A stretch of DNA of 64,000 nt, from NCBI RefSeq assembly GCF_027172205.1, contig NC_070611.1, positions 55,051,979 to 55,115,978 on the forward strand, read 5' to 3'. Position 1 is the first letter of the stretch; every line of letters begins with the position of its first letter. A program made the position numbers and the translations under genes. The notes beneath the pieces were generated by a model. The model searched no databases, had not been told where the DNA came from, and saw only the letters and a list, made by a program, of their open reading frames with translations. Below, in pieces: positions 37,722-47,189 of this stretch. Origin of the DNA: Podarcis raffonei (Eukaryota; Chordata; Lepidosauria; Squamata; Lacertidae).

Positions 37722-40700
37722 TTATTTGTACCCCGCCCATCTGGCTGGGTTTCCCCAGCCACTCTGGGCGGCTTCCAACAAAGATGAAAAATACACTAAA
37801 ATGTCACATATTAAAAACTTCCCTGAACAGGGCTGCCTTCAGATGTCTTCTGAATGTCAGGTAGATGTTTATCGCTTTGACATCTGATGGGAGCGCGTTC
37901 CACAGGGCGGGCGCCACTACCGAAAAGGCCCTCTGCCTGGTTCCCTGTAACTTGGCCTCTCGCAGTGAGGGAACCGCCAGAAGGCCCTCAGAGCTGGACC
38001 TCAGTGTCCGGGCAGAACGATGGGGGAGGAGACGCTCCTTCAGATATACTGGACCGAGGCCATTTAGGGCTTTAAGGGTCAGCACCAACACTTTGAATTG
38101 TGCTCAGAAACGTACTGGGAGCCAATGTAGGTCTTTCAAGACCGGTGTTATATGGTCTCGGCGGCCACTCCCAGTCACCAGTCTAGCTGCCGCATTCTGG
38201 ATTAGTTGTAGTTTCCGGGTCACCTTCAAAGGTAGCCCCACGTAGAGCGCATTGCAGTAGTCCAAGCGGGAGATAACCAGAGCATGTACCACTCTGGCGA
38301 GACAGTCTGCAGGCAGATAGGGTCTCAGCCTACGTACCAGATGGAGCTGGTAAACAGCTGCCCTGGATACAGATTTAACCTGTGCCTCCATGGACAGCTG
38401 TGAGTCCAAAATGACTCCCAGGCTGCGCACCTGGTCCTTCAGGGGCACAGTTACCCCATTCAGGACCAGCGAATCCTCCACACCTGCCCGCCTCCTGTCC
38501 CCCAAAAACAGTACTTCTGTCTTGTCAGGATTCAACCTCAATCTGTTAGCTGCCATCCATCCTCCAACCGCTTCCAGACACTCACACAGGACCTTCACCG
38601 CCTTCACTGGTTCTGATTTAAAAGAGAGGTAGAGCTGGGTATCATCTGCATACTGATGAACACCCAGCCCAAACCTCCTGATGATCTCTCCCAGTGGCTG
38701 CATGTAAATGTTGAAAAGCATGGGGGAGAGGACAGAACCCTGAGGCACCCCACAAGTGAGAGCCCAGGGGTCTGAACACTCATCCCCCAACACCACTTTC
38801 TGAACACGGCCCAGGAGGAAGGAGCGGAACCACTGTATGACAGTGCCCCCAGCTCCCAGCCCCTCAAGACGGTCCAGAAGGATGTTATGGTCGATGGTAT
38901 CAAACGCCGCTGAGAGATCCAGCAGAACTAGGAAACAGCTCTCACCTTTGTCCCTAGCCCGCCGGAGATCATCAACCAGTGCGACCAAGGCAGTTTCAGC
39001 CCCATGATGAGGCCTGAATCCCGACTGGAAGGGATCCAAATGGTCCGCTTCTTCCAGGCGTGCCTGGAGTTGTTCAGCAACCACTCGCTCAATCACCTTG
39101 CCCAAGAATGGAAGATTTGAGACTGGGCGATAATTGGCAATCGTGGCCGCATCTAAAGATGGTTTTTTAAGAAGCGGTTTAATAACCGCCTCTTTCAGCG
39201 GGTCTGGGAAGGCTCCCTCACGGAGGGAAGCATTCACCACCCCACGAAGCCCATCGCCCAGTCCTTCCCGGCTAGCTTTTATAAGCCAGGATGGGCAAGG
39301 ATCCAGGAGACAGGTGGTTGGCTTCACTCGTCCAAGCAGCCTGTCCACATCCTCGGAGGTAACAGATTGGAAGACACAGTACTGAGAGAAAATCTACATG
39401 GGGGCCTGGCTAGCACAAAATTTGGGAGTTTCCTTATATAAAAGAGCCAATGCAGAAGATGTCAATCAAAACCCTTTGAAATGCAAGGATGGAAGCTAGT
39501 AGATTCAAACCAAAACTCTGTCTATCAGATGTCAAGGCAATAAACAACTATTTTACTTTTAAAAGACAACTGAAGGCAGCCCTCTTTAGGGAAGTTTTTA
39601 ATGTCTAATGCTGTATTGTTTTTAATATTCAGCTGGAAGCTGCCCAGAGTGGCTGGGGAAACCCAGCCAGATGGGCGGGGTATAAATAATAAATTATTAT
39701 TATTATATTATTATGTCTAAGAGGCAGAAGTGTGAGGCTACCACTTAACTGTTAACCAGATCTTCTAAATTCCTGCCTTCTAAAAGAGAGCAATCTGCTT
39801 CAGAAGAAGGCTCTGTGAACAAGTGGGCGAGGAACTCTGTCTGCTGTGATCTCTTGGCTTTCCACAGGTGGGAGCCTTCAAGATGTGCTTTTGGAAAAGG
39901 CAAATACATCGGATTATTTCAAAGAATCTGAGCTGAAGGAGATCTTGCTGCAAGTTTCCATGGGACTGAAATATATTCACACTTCTGGCCTGGTTCACTT
40001 GGACATCAAACCCAGTAAGCATTTCTGTTCAGTAATGCTTTGTTGTTGTTTAGTTGTTTAGTCGTGTCCGACTCTTCGTGACCCCATGGACCAGAGCACA
40101 CCAGGCACTCCTGTCTTCTACTGCCTCCCACAGTTTGGTCAATGCTTTAGGCATTAAGTATTTGTGAACAGCATGCATAAGCACATTGCCATAACCCTTT
40201 GAGAAAAGTGAGTTAAGCACAGTTGAACTTTTAGATGGGATGGGGGCCATTAAATGGGAACTGTGCCAGTCCTTGTTTAGGGTTTTGTTCTAAGGAATAA
40301 GGAAACTTGAGCCTAGCTTGTTACTAACTTGGACATAACCCCAATTACCTGGCCAATTGAATTCAGTTGGACCAACTTCTGCGTAGACAGGGTTGAGATT
40401 ACAGTTTAATTCACTGAAGCTATGCATCCACAACAGAGAGGAAGCTGAAATGGACCATATGAGGATAGGCTGAAAGAACGTTAGGTATGTTCAGCCTATG
40501 GAAGAAAAGATTGATTGGAGGTCAGGGTTGACGGTGGGTGAAAACACATAGAAGGGGACAAAGGCTCTGCTGCCTAAATCTAATGGGCTGGTATAGTTCA
40601 ATCAAACATCAAGAGAAACATATTTATGGTAAAGGCAGTTTGACAATGAAACCAATTATCTAGGAGGATGGTGGGCTGTCCCTTGTTGAGACCCCTTCCA

Positions 40701-43700
40701 GCAGAGACCATATAGCAATGGGGAGATTCTAAATGTGGATTTCCTGCATTAAACAAGGGGCAGTTTTGCAATACTCGCCTTTCCTCAAGGATTCTTTGAA
40801 ATAAAATAATACAAGCCCTACTGTACCCCGATTGCTGGAAAACTCTGGAAATACATCTTCTTGGGCTTCATTTGAATTTGGGGGTGATGATGCTTAGAAC
40901 CGTAAAATCAGCCATAGCTCCATCCAAAAGGAAATCCACTTGTCTGTCTGACAGCATTTCCTAGACTTCTCTCTTCCCCAGATTGGATATTTAGTGGCAG
41001 GCTAGAAAGTGATTGTGGAATGCAGACTGCAATTTATCTGTGTGGACATTTCAAGCTTCCGTGCTGTTTTTCTGTCTTTGCATTTACAGGCAATATCTTT
41101 ATATGTCATAAGCTGATTGGGCCTGCTGGTCAGGAGGAGAGCGACAGTGAAGATGACGGCTTTGCCTCTTCTAATGTGGTGTATAAAATTGGTTGGTAGC
41201 GTAAATACTCTATGCTTCTAGGGCTAAGACTTGAATGGTTTTTAGGGTGTACATACCAATCTCTCTGCTTCAAATTCTCAGATGGGACCCATGGAAGAGA
41301 GGGCCACAATAAGTGGGAAGAGGGGCAAGTAGAACTGTTCTGGGTCCTGAATAGATATTAGAATGGGTTCAGCAAGAATCAACTGAACGCACATAACTGC
41401 ATTAGGTTGTTTGGGAGTTGTTTATTCCATTTTTTAATGCATAGAACATATCCAACAAGGTCACCCATGGGACGATTCCTGCTTTGATGGATGGATTGCC
41501 ACCCTTGCCTAATCAGGGTGCTGCTGGGCTTGAGTAATGTAACCTGAAAGTTGCCTTCAGCCTGCTAGCTTCCTTCTCAAGTGTAGACATCACTCAAGAA
41601 ATATATATTGTATGTGTGAGCCTAGAAGACTGAGAGGCTCAGGCCAGAAAAGCCAGCCATAGGTTCCAGCATGCAAGAAGAACCCTCCAGAGATTGCAAG
41701 ATTACAACTGTCATCAGTGGCTTTGCTGGCTGGGATTAGTGGGAGTTGGACTACAACCACATCCGGAGGACCACATCCCTGGTGTATAATTCCCCTACTC
41801 AACAAATTTATACCTCGTCTTTCCTCCCAAAGAAACCCAGGGTGGCAAACAAATCTGTAATAAAAATACAAGTAAAAATAAAATAAAATTCTGTAGCACA
41901 TGCTGAGTTTCTCCAGCAGCCTAATCTGTCTTGTGTAGGACTTGCTGAACGCAGAAAGTTTGCAAAGACCGCTGGCACATATGAATGCATTTCATGGCTC
42001 ACAAGTTTCTTTTTCTTAGGGGACCTTGGACATGTGACATCCATAACCAATCCCCAGGTGGAAGAGGGTGACAGCCGATTTTTGGCCAATGAAGTCTTGC
42101 AAGAGGTAATGATGTGGGCTTTCTTTGACTCATGGGGGTTTCAGCAGAAGCAGGAACTTATACACTTCCCAGTAAAATCCCCTTTCCTGAAGAGAGATGC
42201 TGATTTGAACATGTTCAGACTTGGGTCCATAACCTCTCTTGACTGTTTTTTTTCTTTTAAAATCTTCTTCTTCCTCCATAGCAATACTGCTACCTGCCCA
42301 AAGCAGACATCTTTGCTCTTGCACTGACCATCTCTCTGGCAGCAGGCTGTGGTTCCCTGCCTACCAACGGCACCCTGTGGCATCACATCCGCCAAGGCAA
42401 CCTTCCGCTAATCCCTCAGCAGCTGTCGCGGGGCTTTGCAGAACTGCTCAGTGTGAGTGTCCTTTGGGGGGAGGACTGTAGCTCAGTGGTACAGCATCTG
42501 CTTTGCATGTAGAATGTCCCAGGTTTGGTTCCAGTCATCTCCAGGTGGGGCCAGGAGAGACCCCTGACTGAAACCCCAAAGAGCTGCTGCCAGCCAGTGT
42601 AAGCAATACTGAGCTGAATTGACAATGGTCTCATTCAGTACAAGGCAGCTTCCTAAGTTCCTAGCATGAGGAGAGCAGTGACATTTCCACGCATCAATAA
42701 TATGAGCCATGGTGCCGTCAGATCAGGACTTTGAGGCAGAAGTTAAGGACTCCACTCAGCAGAATGAGGAGGGTGCTCAAATCATAGAATCAGAGAGTTG
42801 GAAGGGACCCTGAGGATCATTGTCCAACCCCCTGCAATGCAGGAATACTCAGCTGTCCCATATGAGGACTGAACCCATGACTTTGGGGTTATCAGCACCA
42901 CGCTTTAACCAACTGAGCTATCCAGTTATGTAGCAGGGTAGGCTTACCACGTAGCTGAAGTAATGCCCCAAACACATTGCCATCTAAAGAGCCTGCCCTC
43001 CCCCCCAAAAAATTCAGCATCTAAAATTACCCAACCGCATCACTGAATATAAAAACCTCTCTTTCCTCTGCTTGCATCAGCTGATGATTCATCCTGATCC
43101 GGTTGTGAGGCCATCAGCCACTGCACTAACCAAACACTCCATCCTCCGGCCTTCTCTTGGGAAAGCTGCCCAGCTTCAGGAACAGCTGAATGTGGAGAGG
43201 TTCAAAATTGCCATGCTGGAAAGGTAAAAAAAAGACCTTCGTGCTTCAGTAGCTAATCAAGATTTGCAAACAACAAGGGCATTGGACTACCTGGCTTGGA
43301 AGCGACTTCTCCTTTGCAGGGAGAACATGTTCTTAATCAGGTGTGAAGAACCATTGGGTCTCCAGATGTTGAATGAACTTCAGCAGCCACCAGGCCCCAA
43401 GCAAGCGTGGCCAGTGATTATGGGAGTTGTAGTTCAGCATTTGGATGGCCAATGCTTCCTCTATCTGTTCTAAATGCAACTGTGGCTTTATGTCAGGGGG
43501 AAAATCCCAGCCATGTCTTTTCCTCATCATAGAATTCTGACATCTGGGTTTCCACATGCCTCTGATACAATCCTTCACTGGGAGTGGCACCTCTTTCTCG
43601 TAGACATTACCTAGACTAACTTTCCATGCCAGTTTTATTTACCTCCTGCTGCTATTTTAAAGTGAGGAGGAGGTTCTGTGACTTTTCATGCTAGTTTTGA

Positions 43701-44253
43701 GTGGGCAGGGCAAAGGGAAGAAAGGAGGTTGTGGCAAACCTACACCATGCAATTTAAAGCACTCTTATGCCACTTTAATCCATCTTGGCTTTCCCAAAAG
43801 AATCCTGGGAAGTGTATTTTGTTGCGGGTGTTGACTTGTTAGACGACCCCATAACAAACCACAATTCCCAGGATTCTTGGGGGGGGGCAATAAAGTAGCA
43901 AGAGTTTTGCCCATCCACACTGCAACCAAGCACACTGTTATGTACTACACCACAACTTACTCTGTTATCAACAGTAGAAAGCCCACTTTCAACAGTGGAA
44001 GGGGGCCCTGTGGGCAGGAAGGAAAGTCTGTATGTGCAAATGTGTTTGCGATGTTGGCAAGCCCCTGTGTTAAATTGTATCAAATTCTCTTTTTTTCAGA
44101 GAGCTGAGAGCAGCCCGTCTTGCCCAGAGCTTCAAAAAGGAATGTGCCAGGCCTCAAGAATCTGGAGCCAACTCAAAGCACCCAAACAGCAAGAAGCGTC
44201 TGGTTGGAGGGAAAAATGCCCGGTCGTTTAGCTTTACTGCTGGTGGCTTTTGA
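26469..44253 (+). CDS. WEE2: WEE2, oocyte Wee1-like protein kinase (Wee1B), 11 coding exons
   Basis: Coding exons: 26469-26825, 30297-30496, 33417-33468, 35989-36161, 36917-37038, 39868-40014, 41090-41191, 42020-42105, 42282-42452, 43081-43223, 44100-44253. Total 1707 nt, 568 residues plus TGA, all junctions in frame; human WEE2 is 567. Family role: inhibitory tyrosine phosphorylation of CDK1 in oocytes, keeping meiotic arrest and needed for exit from metaphase II. The N-terminal ~200 residues are acidic, then S/T-P rich. The kinase domain starts near residue 220: glycine loop GVGEFGSV (227-234), catalytic lysine K249 in YAIKRS, C-helix glutamate near E267, catalytic loop HLDIKPSN (345-352, D347), and DLG (386-388) in place of DFG, the Wee1-family form. 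[11 protein letters not shown] follows at 399-409. The tail [10 protein letters not shown] matches WEE2 of other vertebrates. The first coding exon begins at 26464, five bases before the ATG, so a noncoding exon must lie upstream; I could not place it. Confidence 0.97.
26975..27185 (-). mobile_element. MIR/CORE-like tRNA SINE
   Basis: ACAACCCTGTGAGGTAGGC, GGGGATTTCAGCTCTAGTCTTCC and GCTAACCTCTACACCATG follow the order of the SINE seen at 13684-13885. WEE2 intron between exons 1 and 2 of the coding region. Confidence 0.55.
27735..28067 (+). mobile_element. Sauria SINE with target duplication
   Basis: Reads from AACCACAGAGCCTGGGGCTTG through the B-box-like GGTTCGAATCC to GTACCTTTACC. Flanks TTTCGTCCTA (27725-27734) and TTTCATCCTA (28068-28077) match 9 of 10 and overlap the ACCTTT tail. 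The head is truncated by a few bases at insertion. Confidence 0.88.
28273..28290. repeat. poly-T run
   Basis: Homopolymer of about 18 T in a WEE2 intron. Confidence 0.9.
28900..29095 (+). mobile_element. MIR/CORE-like tRNA SINE
   Basis: Forward copy: GTGCAGTGGTTAGTGTCA head, AAGTTCAAATCTTCACTTGGCC, GGGTTGTTGTGAGGG, and a LINE-like end AGGAAAGGTGGGGTGTAAATG. Confidence 0.6.
29815..29935. mobile_element. hAT-type MITE copy ('TGGGAGTTGTAGT' family)
   Basis: TTCTCCAGATGTTGTTGGACAG faces CTGATGGGAGTTGAGAATCCAACATCTGG. Diverged; it lies just before a TA-flanked MITE. Confidence 0.6.
29947..30180 (-). mobile_element. TA-flanked MITE (CAGTGGTACC family), copy 5, reversed
   Basis: Starts CAGTGGTACCTCGGGTTAAG and ends AACCCGAGGTACCACTG with TA on both sides. 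Both termini match almost perfectly, so it is among the better-kept copies. It lies 116 bases upstream of a WEE2 exon. Confidence 0.9.
30683..31167 (-). mobile_element. L2-clade LINE, 3' part
   Basis: The plus strand starts with (CAA)n/(AAT)n, then CCCATCTGTCTGGGTTTCTCC. The reverse strand encodes a degraded C-terminus ([35 protein letters not shown]) that aligns with the better copy at 37671-39396. In the WEE2 intron after 30496, antisense. Confidence 0.8.
33985..34175 (+). mobile_element. MIR/CORE-like tRNA SINE
   Basis: GACTAGGACTTGGAGAACCAGG, GGTCAATTCCCCACTCAGCC, ACCTCACAGGGTGGTTGTGAG and a GAGAAAATGTGGGGTGCAAA end. Forward copy in WEE2 intron 33469-35988. Confidence 0.55.
34600..34695. 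mobile_element. hAT-type MITE piece
   Basis: GTCAGGGATGATGGGGACTGTAGTCCAAAACATCTGGAG, right half of the palindromic family; the left half is decayed. Confidence 0.45.
37671..39396 (-). mobile_element. L2-clade LINE with long open reverse-transcriptase frame
   Basis: 5'-truncated LINE antisense in the WEE2 intron 37039-39867. From 39393 to 37804 one frame holds ~530 codons broken by a single TGA at 38106-38104 (between PVRF and AQFKV). The RT motifs are clear: [55 protein letters not shown]. The N-terminal KPTTCLLDP is typical of the L2 clade. The C-terminus ends [15 protein letters not shown]. The 3'UTR (CCCCGCCCATCTGGCTGGG, reversed) ends in (AAT)n at 37671-37721. The endonuclease and first frame are missing. 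The high intactness points to a recent insertion. Confidence 0.93.
39525..39713 (+). mobile_element. L2-clade LINE, short 3' end, sense to WEE2
   Basis: TCAGATGTCAAGGCAATAAAC through GAAACCCAGCCAGATGGGCGG and an (ATT)n tail: the last ~190 bases of the same LINE family, in the opposite orientation to the copy ending 129 bases upstream. TGTCTA flanks it at 39519-39524 and 39714-39719, a possible short target duplication. It lies 155 bases before a WEE2 exon. Confidence 0.8.
40440..40780 (+). mobile_element. old CR1-like fragment
   Basis: ATGAGGATAGGCTGAAAGA, GTTCAGCCTATGGAAGAAAAG and a later stretch ATCAAACATCAAGAGAAACAT follow the order of a CR1 3' region (compare 60990-61375) but are heavily diverged. 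Confidence 0.4.
42470..42660 (+). mobile_element. tRNA-Ala-type SINE
   Basis: Head GGACTGTAGCTCAGTGGTACAGCATCTGCTTTGCATGTAGA resembles tRNA-Ala(UGC), with B box GGTTTGGTTCCA. The body is GAAACCCCAAAGAGCTGCTGCCAG and the tail AAGGCAGCTTCCTAAGTTCC. It starts about 20 bases after a WEE2 exon. Confidence 0.75.
42779..42928 (-). mobile_element. tRNA-Ile-type SINE with CR1-like 3' end
   Basis: On the minus strand: GGATAGCTCAGTTGGTTAAAGC (A box), GGGTTCAGTCC (B box), body CCTGCATTGCAGGGGGTTGGAC and end TCTGATTCTATGATT, the CR1-type tail. In the same WEE2 intron as the previous SINE. Confidence 0.75.
43338..43470. mobile_element. hAT-type MITE copy ('TGGGAGTTGTAGT' family)
   Basis: CATTGGGTCTCCAGATGTTGAATG faces TTATGGGAGTTGTAGTTCAGCATTTGGATGGCCAATG; ends CAGGTGTGAAG on the left. 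Diverged. Confidence 0.55.
43745..43900. mobile_element. palindromic MITE ('CAGCCATGGCTTCCC' family), decayed
   Basis: AATTTAAAGCACTCTTATGCCACTTTAA, CCAAAAGAATCCTGGGAAGTG and CCACAATTCCCAGGATTCTTGGGG match the family at 49762-50000. Confidence 0.5.
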
Positions 44254-45082
44254 TGGTTTAGGCTCCTCAAATCACTGAAAACACACCCCTTAGAAACAAG
44301 AGACACCTTCAGATTTAAGGGACTGTGTTTTTACTTATTCCATCATGCGATTGTCATAGTACTAAATCTGGCCACCTGCAAGAGATAGTTGCTACCCATC
44401 ACATTACAACATAATCTCTTTTTAAACCTGTCTGTCGCTTCCTTTTGCCTGAAACGAGTGGGTTTGTTTTCCCTCCCAGGATTATCAGAAGAGTGTACAA
44501 CTTTATTTCTTTTCTCTAGCTTTTAGGTTATCCTGTGTTTTCAAGACTCCTTGTGTTTTTCACTTTAAAAAAACAACAACACACAGCCCCTAGCTGTATT
44601 TCAAATGGAATACGATTCAGGCAGCAGATGGCTTGTTCCTCTTGCAGTTGGGGAGGGCCCTGCCATCACTAACATTTAAGTCCCACCTAGAGAGCCCGAG
44701 AAAGTAACCAATGCAAAATATATATTTAATATTCAACAGACCTAATCAACAGGATCCTTCTAAAATCAACAGATTAGCCCTGCTGCCAATAGGGGTTGAA
44801 TAAAATGAGTCTATATTTGGAAGCAGATTATTTTTTTCCATGAGCAATAGCAAACAGGATACAGCCTGGCCTTGATGGCTGTCTTTTTTGTGTCCAGAAT
44901 AGAGCACCCGCTGTTCTTAATGTGGGTGGCTGACAATACTGACAGGTAAAGGATTGATCTGTATTTTTGCCAAGTGTCGTCTGGGATGGGTGGTTGGTGT
45001 TTCAAGCACATTGGAAGGGGATAATAAATGCTTTTTAGAACGCCTTGATGTTCTGGGGATTATGTTATGTAAAGTGTTCATA

Positions 45083-45093
45083 AATAAAATAAA
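45083..45093 (+). terminator. WEE2: polyadenylation signals of WEE2
   Basis: Two overlapping AATAAA hexamers (45083 and 45088) lie 830 bases after the WEE2 stop codon, making a 3'UTR of about 0.85 kb. Another AATAAA stands at 45350-45355 and could serve as a distal signal. Confidence 0.6.
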
Positions 45094-45349
45094 GTAAACC
45101 TTATGCCCCTGTCAAAGTGTTAACTTCTGTTGTGGTTTTCCTGAACACAAAACACTGCTTTGTTGACTAGCCCAGTCATGAAGACTTGGCCAATTGCAGC
45201 AGTGTCTTTCGGGGGTTTCAAGCCTCTCTGTGTGAGTTCCCCTGACTTTCCTGAAGATAGCTTTACTTCACTAGCTGCTGGACAGCACAAATTTTATAGC
45301 TGTTGAGAAATGATTCTTTTTCTTAAAAAAAGAAAGTGATACATTTGTG

Positions 45350-45355
45350 AATAAA
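45350..45355 (+). terminator. WEE2: distal candidate polyadenylation signal of WEE2
   Basis: AATAAA in GTGAATAAAGC, followed about 30 bases later by T/G-rich sequence, the usual downstream element. It would give a 3'UTR of about 1.1 kb. Confidence 0.4.
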
Positions 45356-46129
45356 GCTTCTAATTTTGTTTGCTTCTAAAGTGTATGTGTGTGGAAATTT
45401 TGTTTCAGATCATACAAGGGAGGGCTGATGACATTACCTGTGACCACACAGCTCTTGTGGCTGATTCCAGGATGCATCTTGACTTGAGTTGCTCCACTGT
45501 GGGCTTTGCCAGAGTAATGTCTGTTGCAAACATTATGACATATTTTGCCGTGCAAAGGCTGCACTGGGGGAAGGCTAGAGCTGGCATAACCAATACGGTA
45601 CCCTCCAGAGGCCTCTAGACGACATCTCTCATCAGGCCAGACCTTTGGTCATGGTGGCTCTTCCTAGAGAAGTCAGACTGGCTTCCTCCTTGCTGTCCTT
45701 CTGCCGGCAGATGAAGACCTCGGAATAACAGGCCTTTGGGAACTGGCTGCTTTTAATGAAAGGGCTGGTGCTGTGCTGGTTTTATTGTAATTATCTGTAT
45801 GTTTTTAATAGATATAGCTTTAATTCCGCTAAGGCGTCCAAGCCCACCCAGGGATGGCTGTGGGCAGAACTGTGTTCTCACAAAGCCCTTTGGGGGTTGT
45901 GAGGGCAATTGTTAAGAGTGCTGCTGGTCTTCAGGGGACCCAATTTCCAAGTCCAGCTATTCCCCCCCACCAGAAGACACGCACATTCGTTCGTTCCAAC
46001 GGGTCTGCTCTGAAGTAGGACTGGCATTGGCTTCCTCGTGTGTGTATAGGGAGAAACAAGCACAACCCCCCTTGCTTTGTTTATCTTATTCCTTCTCCTG
46101 AGTCCCTTTTAAATACTCCCGCTTCTGCA
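45356..46129. other. intergenic region between WEE2 and SSBP1
   Basis: No gene recognised. About 45600-45850 looks like a diverged LINE 3' region (ATCTGTATGTTTTTAATAG, CCGCTAAG). The rest is unassigned up to the SSBP1 CpG block. Confidence 0.5.
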
Positions 46130-46275
46130 GGCGGCAGGAAGCCGACGGACCTGATCCCGCCTGGTCTCTCCCCGGCCTCGCTCTCCCCTCTGGTGGGGAT
46201 GGAAATAATAGCGCCACTGAAATCCGGAAACTGGTCCGGGGGCTATAGAGGAGGAGGGGGGAAAGGCTGCTGCTG

Positions 46276-46280
46276 ATTGG
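46276..46280 (-). promoter_or_regulatory. inverted CCAAT box
   Basis: ATTGG, a CCAAT box on the minus strand, about 30 bases before the first ETS-type site in the SSBP1 CpG island. NF-Y binding is typical for such promoters; the assignment is by motif only. Confidence 0.4.
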
Positions 46281-46304
46281 TTGGTTGCTCGGTGCACGGC
46301 CCCA

Positions 46305-46312
46305 ACTTCCGC
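46305..46312 (-). promoter_or_regulatory. ETS/GABP (NRF-2) type site
   Basis: ACTTCCGC reads GCGGAAGT on the minus strand, a full ETS/GABP core. First of three in the SSBP1 promoter. Confidence 0.5.
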
Positions 46313-46342
46313 TTTAAAGGCTCCGTTGGGTCCTCGGCCCTC

Positions 46343-46350
46343 TTTCCGGT
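46343..46350 (-). promoter_or_regulatory. ETS/GABP (NRF-2) type site
   Basis: TTTCCGGT reads ACCGGAAA on the minus strand, an ETS core with one weaker position. It lies about 40 bases from the previous site. Confidence 0.4.
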
Positions 46351-46431
46351 GTGGCGTCGCTCTACCCCTGCGCCTCTCTATGGTTCAACCCGGCGTGGTC
46401 GGCTCTGTAGGGGTCCCAATTCCATTTCACA

Positions 46432-46439
46432 CCGGAAGT
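46432..46439 (+). promoter_or_regulatory. ETS/GABP (NRF-2) type site
   Basis: CCGGAAGT, preceded by A, is a consensus GABP/NRF-2 site on the plus strand, the strand of SSBP1. GABP is a known activator of nuclear genes for mitochondrial proteins. Confidence 0.55.
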
Positions 46440-46629
46440 ATCCGCGCGGACCCGCGGTGGGTTTCTCTGTAATTGCCTATCTCTTTGGACCCGCGTAGCC
46501 CCGAGCGCGTGAATCTGGGGAGGGCAAACGGAGCCTCGTTTCCTTCCAGGTAAATAGAGGGTGCAGAGGGCGCGGGGAGAGATTCAGGGGTGCATTTTTC
46601 CTAATGCAGTAGATCCCCAGGTTGTTGTT

Positions 46630-46745
46630 TAAAGCAAGCCTTGCTTTGATTTCTACCTGTAATTTGATTTTACCTGTAATCCGCCTTGTGTCCCGCCCGG
46701 GGAAAAGGTGGGGTATAAATAAATATATTATTCTTATCCCGTATT
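46630..46745 (+). mobile_element. LINE 3' end fragment
   Basis: AATCCGCCTTGTGTCCCGCC and GGAAAAGGTGGGGTATAAATAAATATATTATT: 3'UTR and tail of a CR1/L2-group LINE, in SSBP1 intron 1. Confidence 0.6.
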
Positions 46746-47189
46746 ATTATGATCATTGCAAACAAACCGCACGGTGCTCACCACCCCCGCCCAGTATATC
46801 CAGCCTCTTGCAACCTCATGTAAAACCCCTGGAGCTGCACGCCCGCTGCTTTTGCCCGCGTGACTCTATGCACGTGTCCGCGTTTTGGCCTTAATTGCCT
46901 CGGATTCGGACGTGCCTCTCCTGTTCATACGTGCATCTTAATTTTCCTCCCTGATCCCTCGTATTGCACGATGAGCGCTCCCTTCTCTTTTCTCCCCAAA
47001 GCGGGTCCTGCCGGGAGCGCATCTCCACCTCTTCTTCGACGCGCATCTCTCCCAGAGCCGTCAGCATCACAAGCTTATTTTTCTCACCACCACGTTGGGT
47101 TTGTTGTGAACTTTATAGAAAGAGCGACTTCAAATTTATGCTCTCTTAATGCAGTTTTTAAAGCACGCGGTTAAAACTCGACATCTACG

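Larger units (their letters stand above)
46130..46549 (+). promoter_or_regulatory. SSBP1: CpG-rich promoter and probable noncoding exon 1 of SSBP1
   Basis: A CpG-dense block lies 2.7 kb upstream of the SSBP1 start codon. It contains an inverted CCAAT box and three ETS/GABP-type sites (separate entries). It ends with CTTCCAG followed by GTAAAT at 46550, a good donor matching the acceptor at 49204. The transcription start is probably between about 46440 and 46520; I cannot place it exactly. Confidence 0.65.

Noticed and set aside
38104-39348. 414-codon reverse-transcriptase frame as a domesticated gene
   Set aside because: 5'-truncated, carries an internal stop, has a LINE 3' tail, and lies antisense in an intron. 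Best explained as a recent L2 copy.
42478-42550. tRNA-Ala gene
   Set aside because: An intact-looking A box and anticodon loop, but the acceptor stem does not close and a SINE body follows; the same arrangement recurs at 62330.
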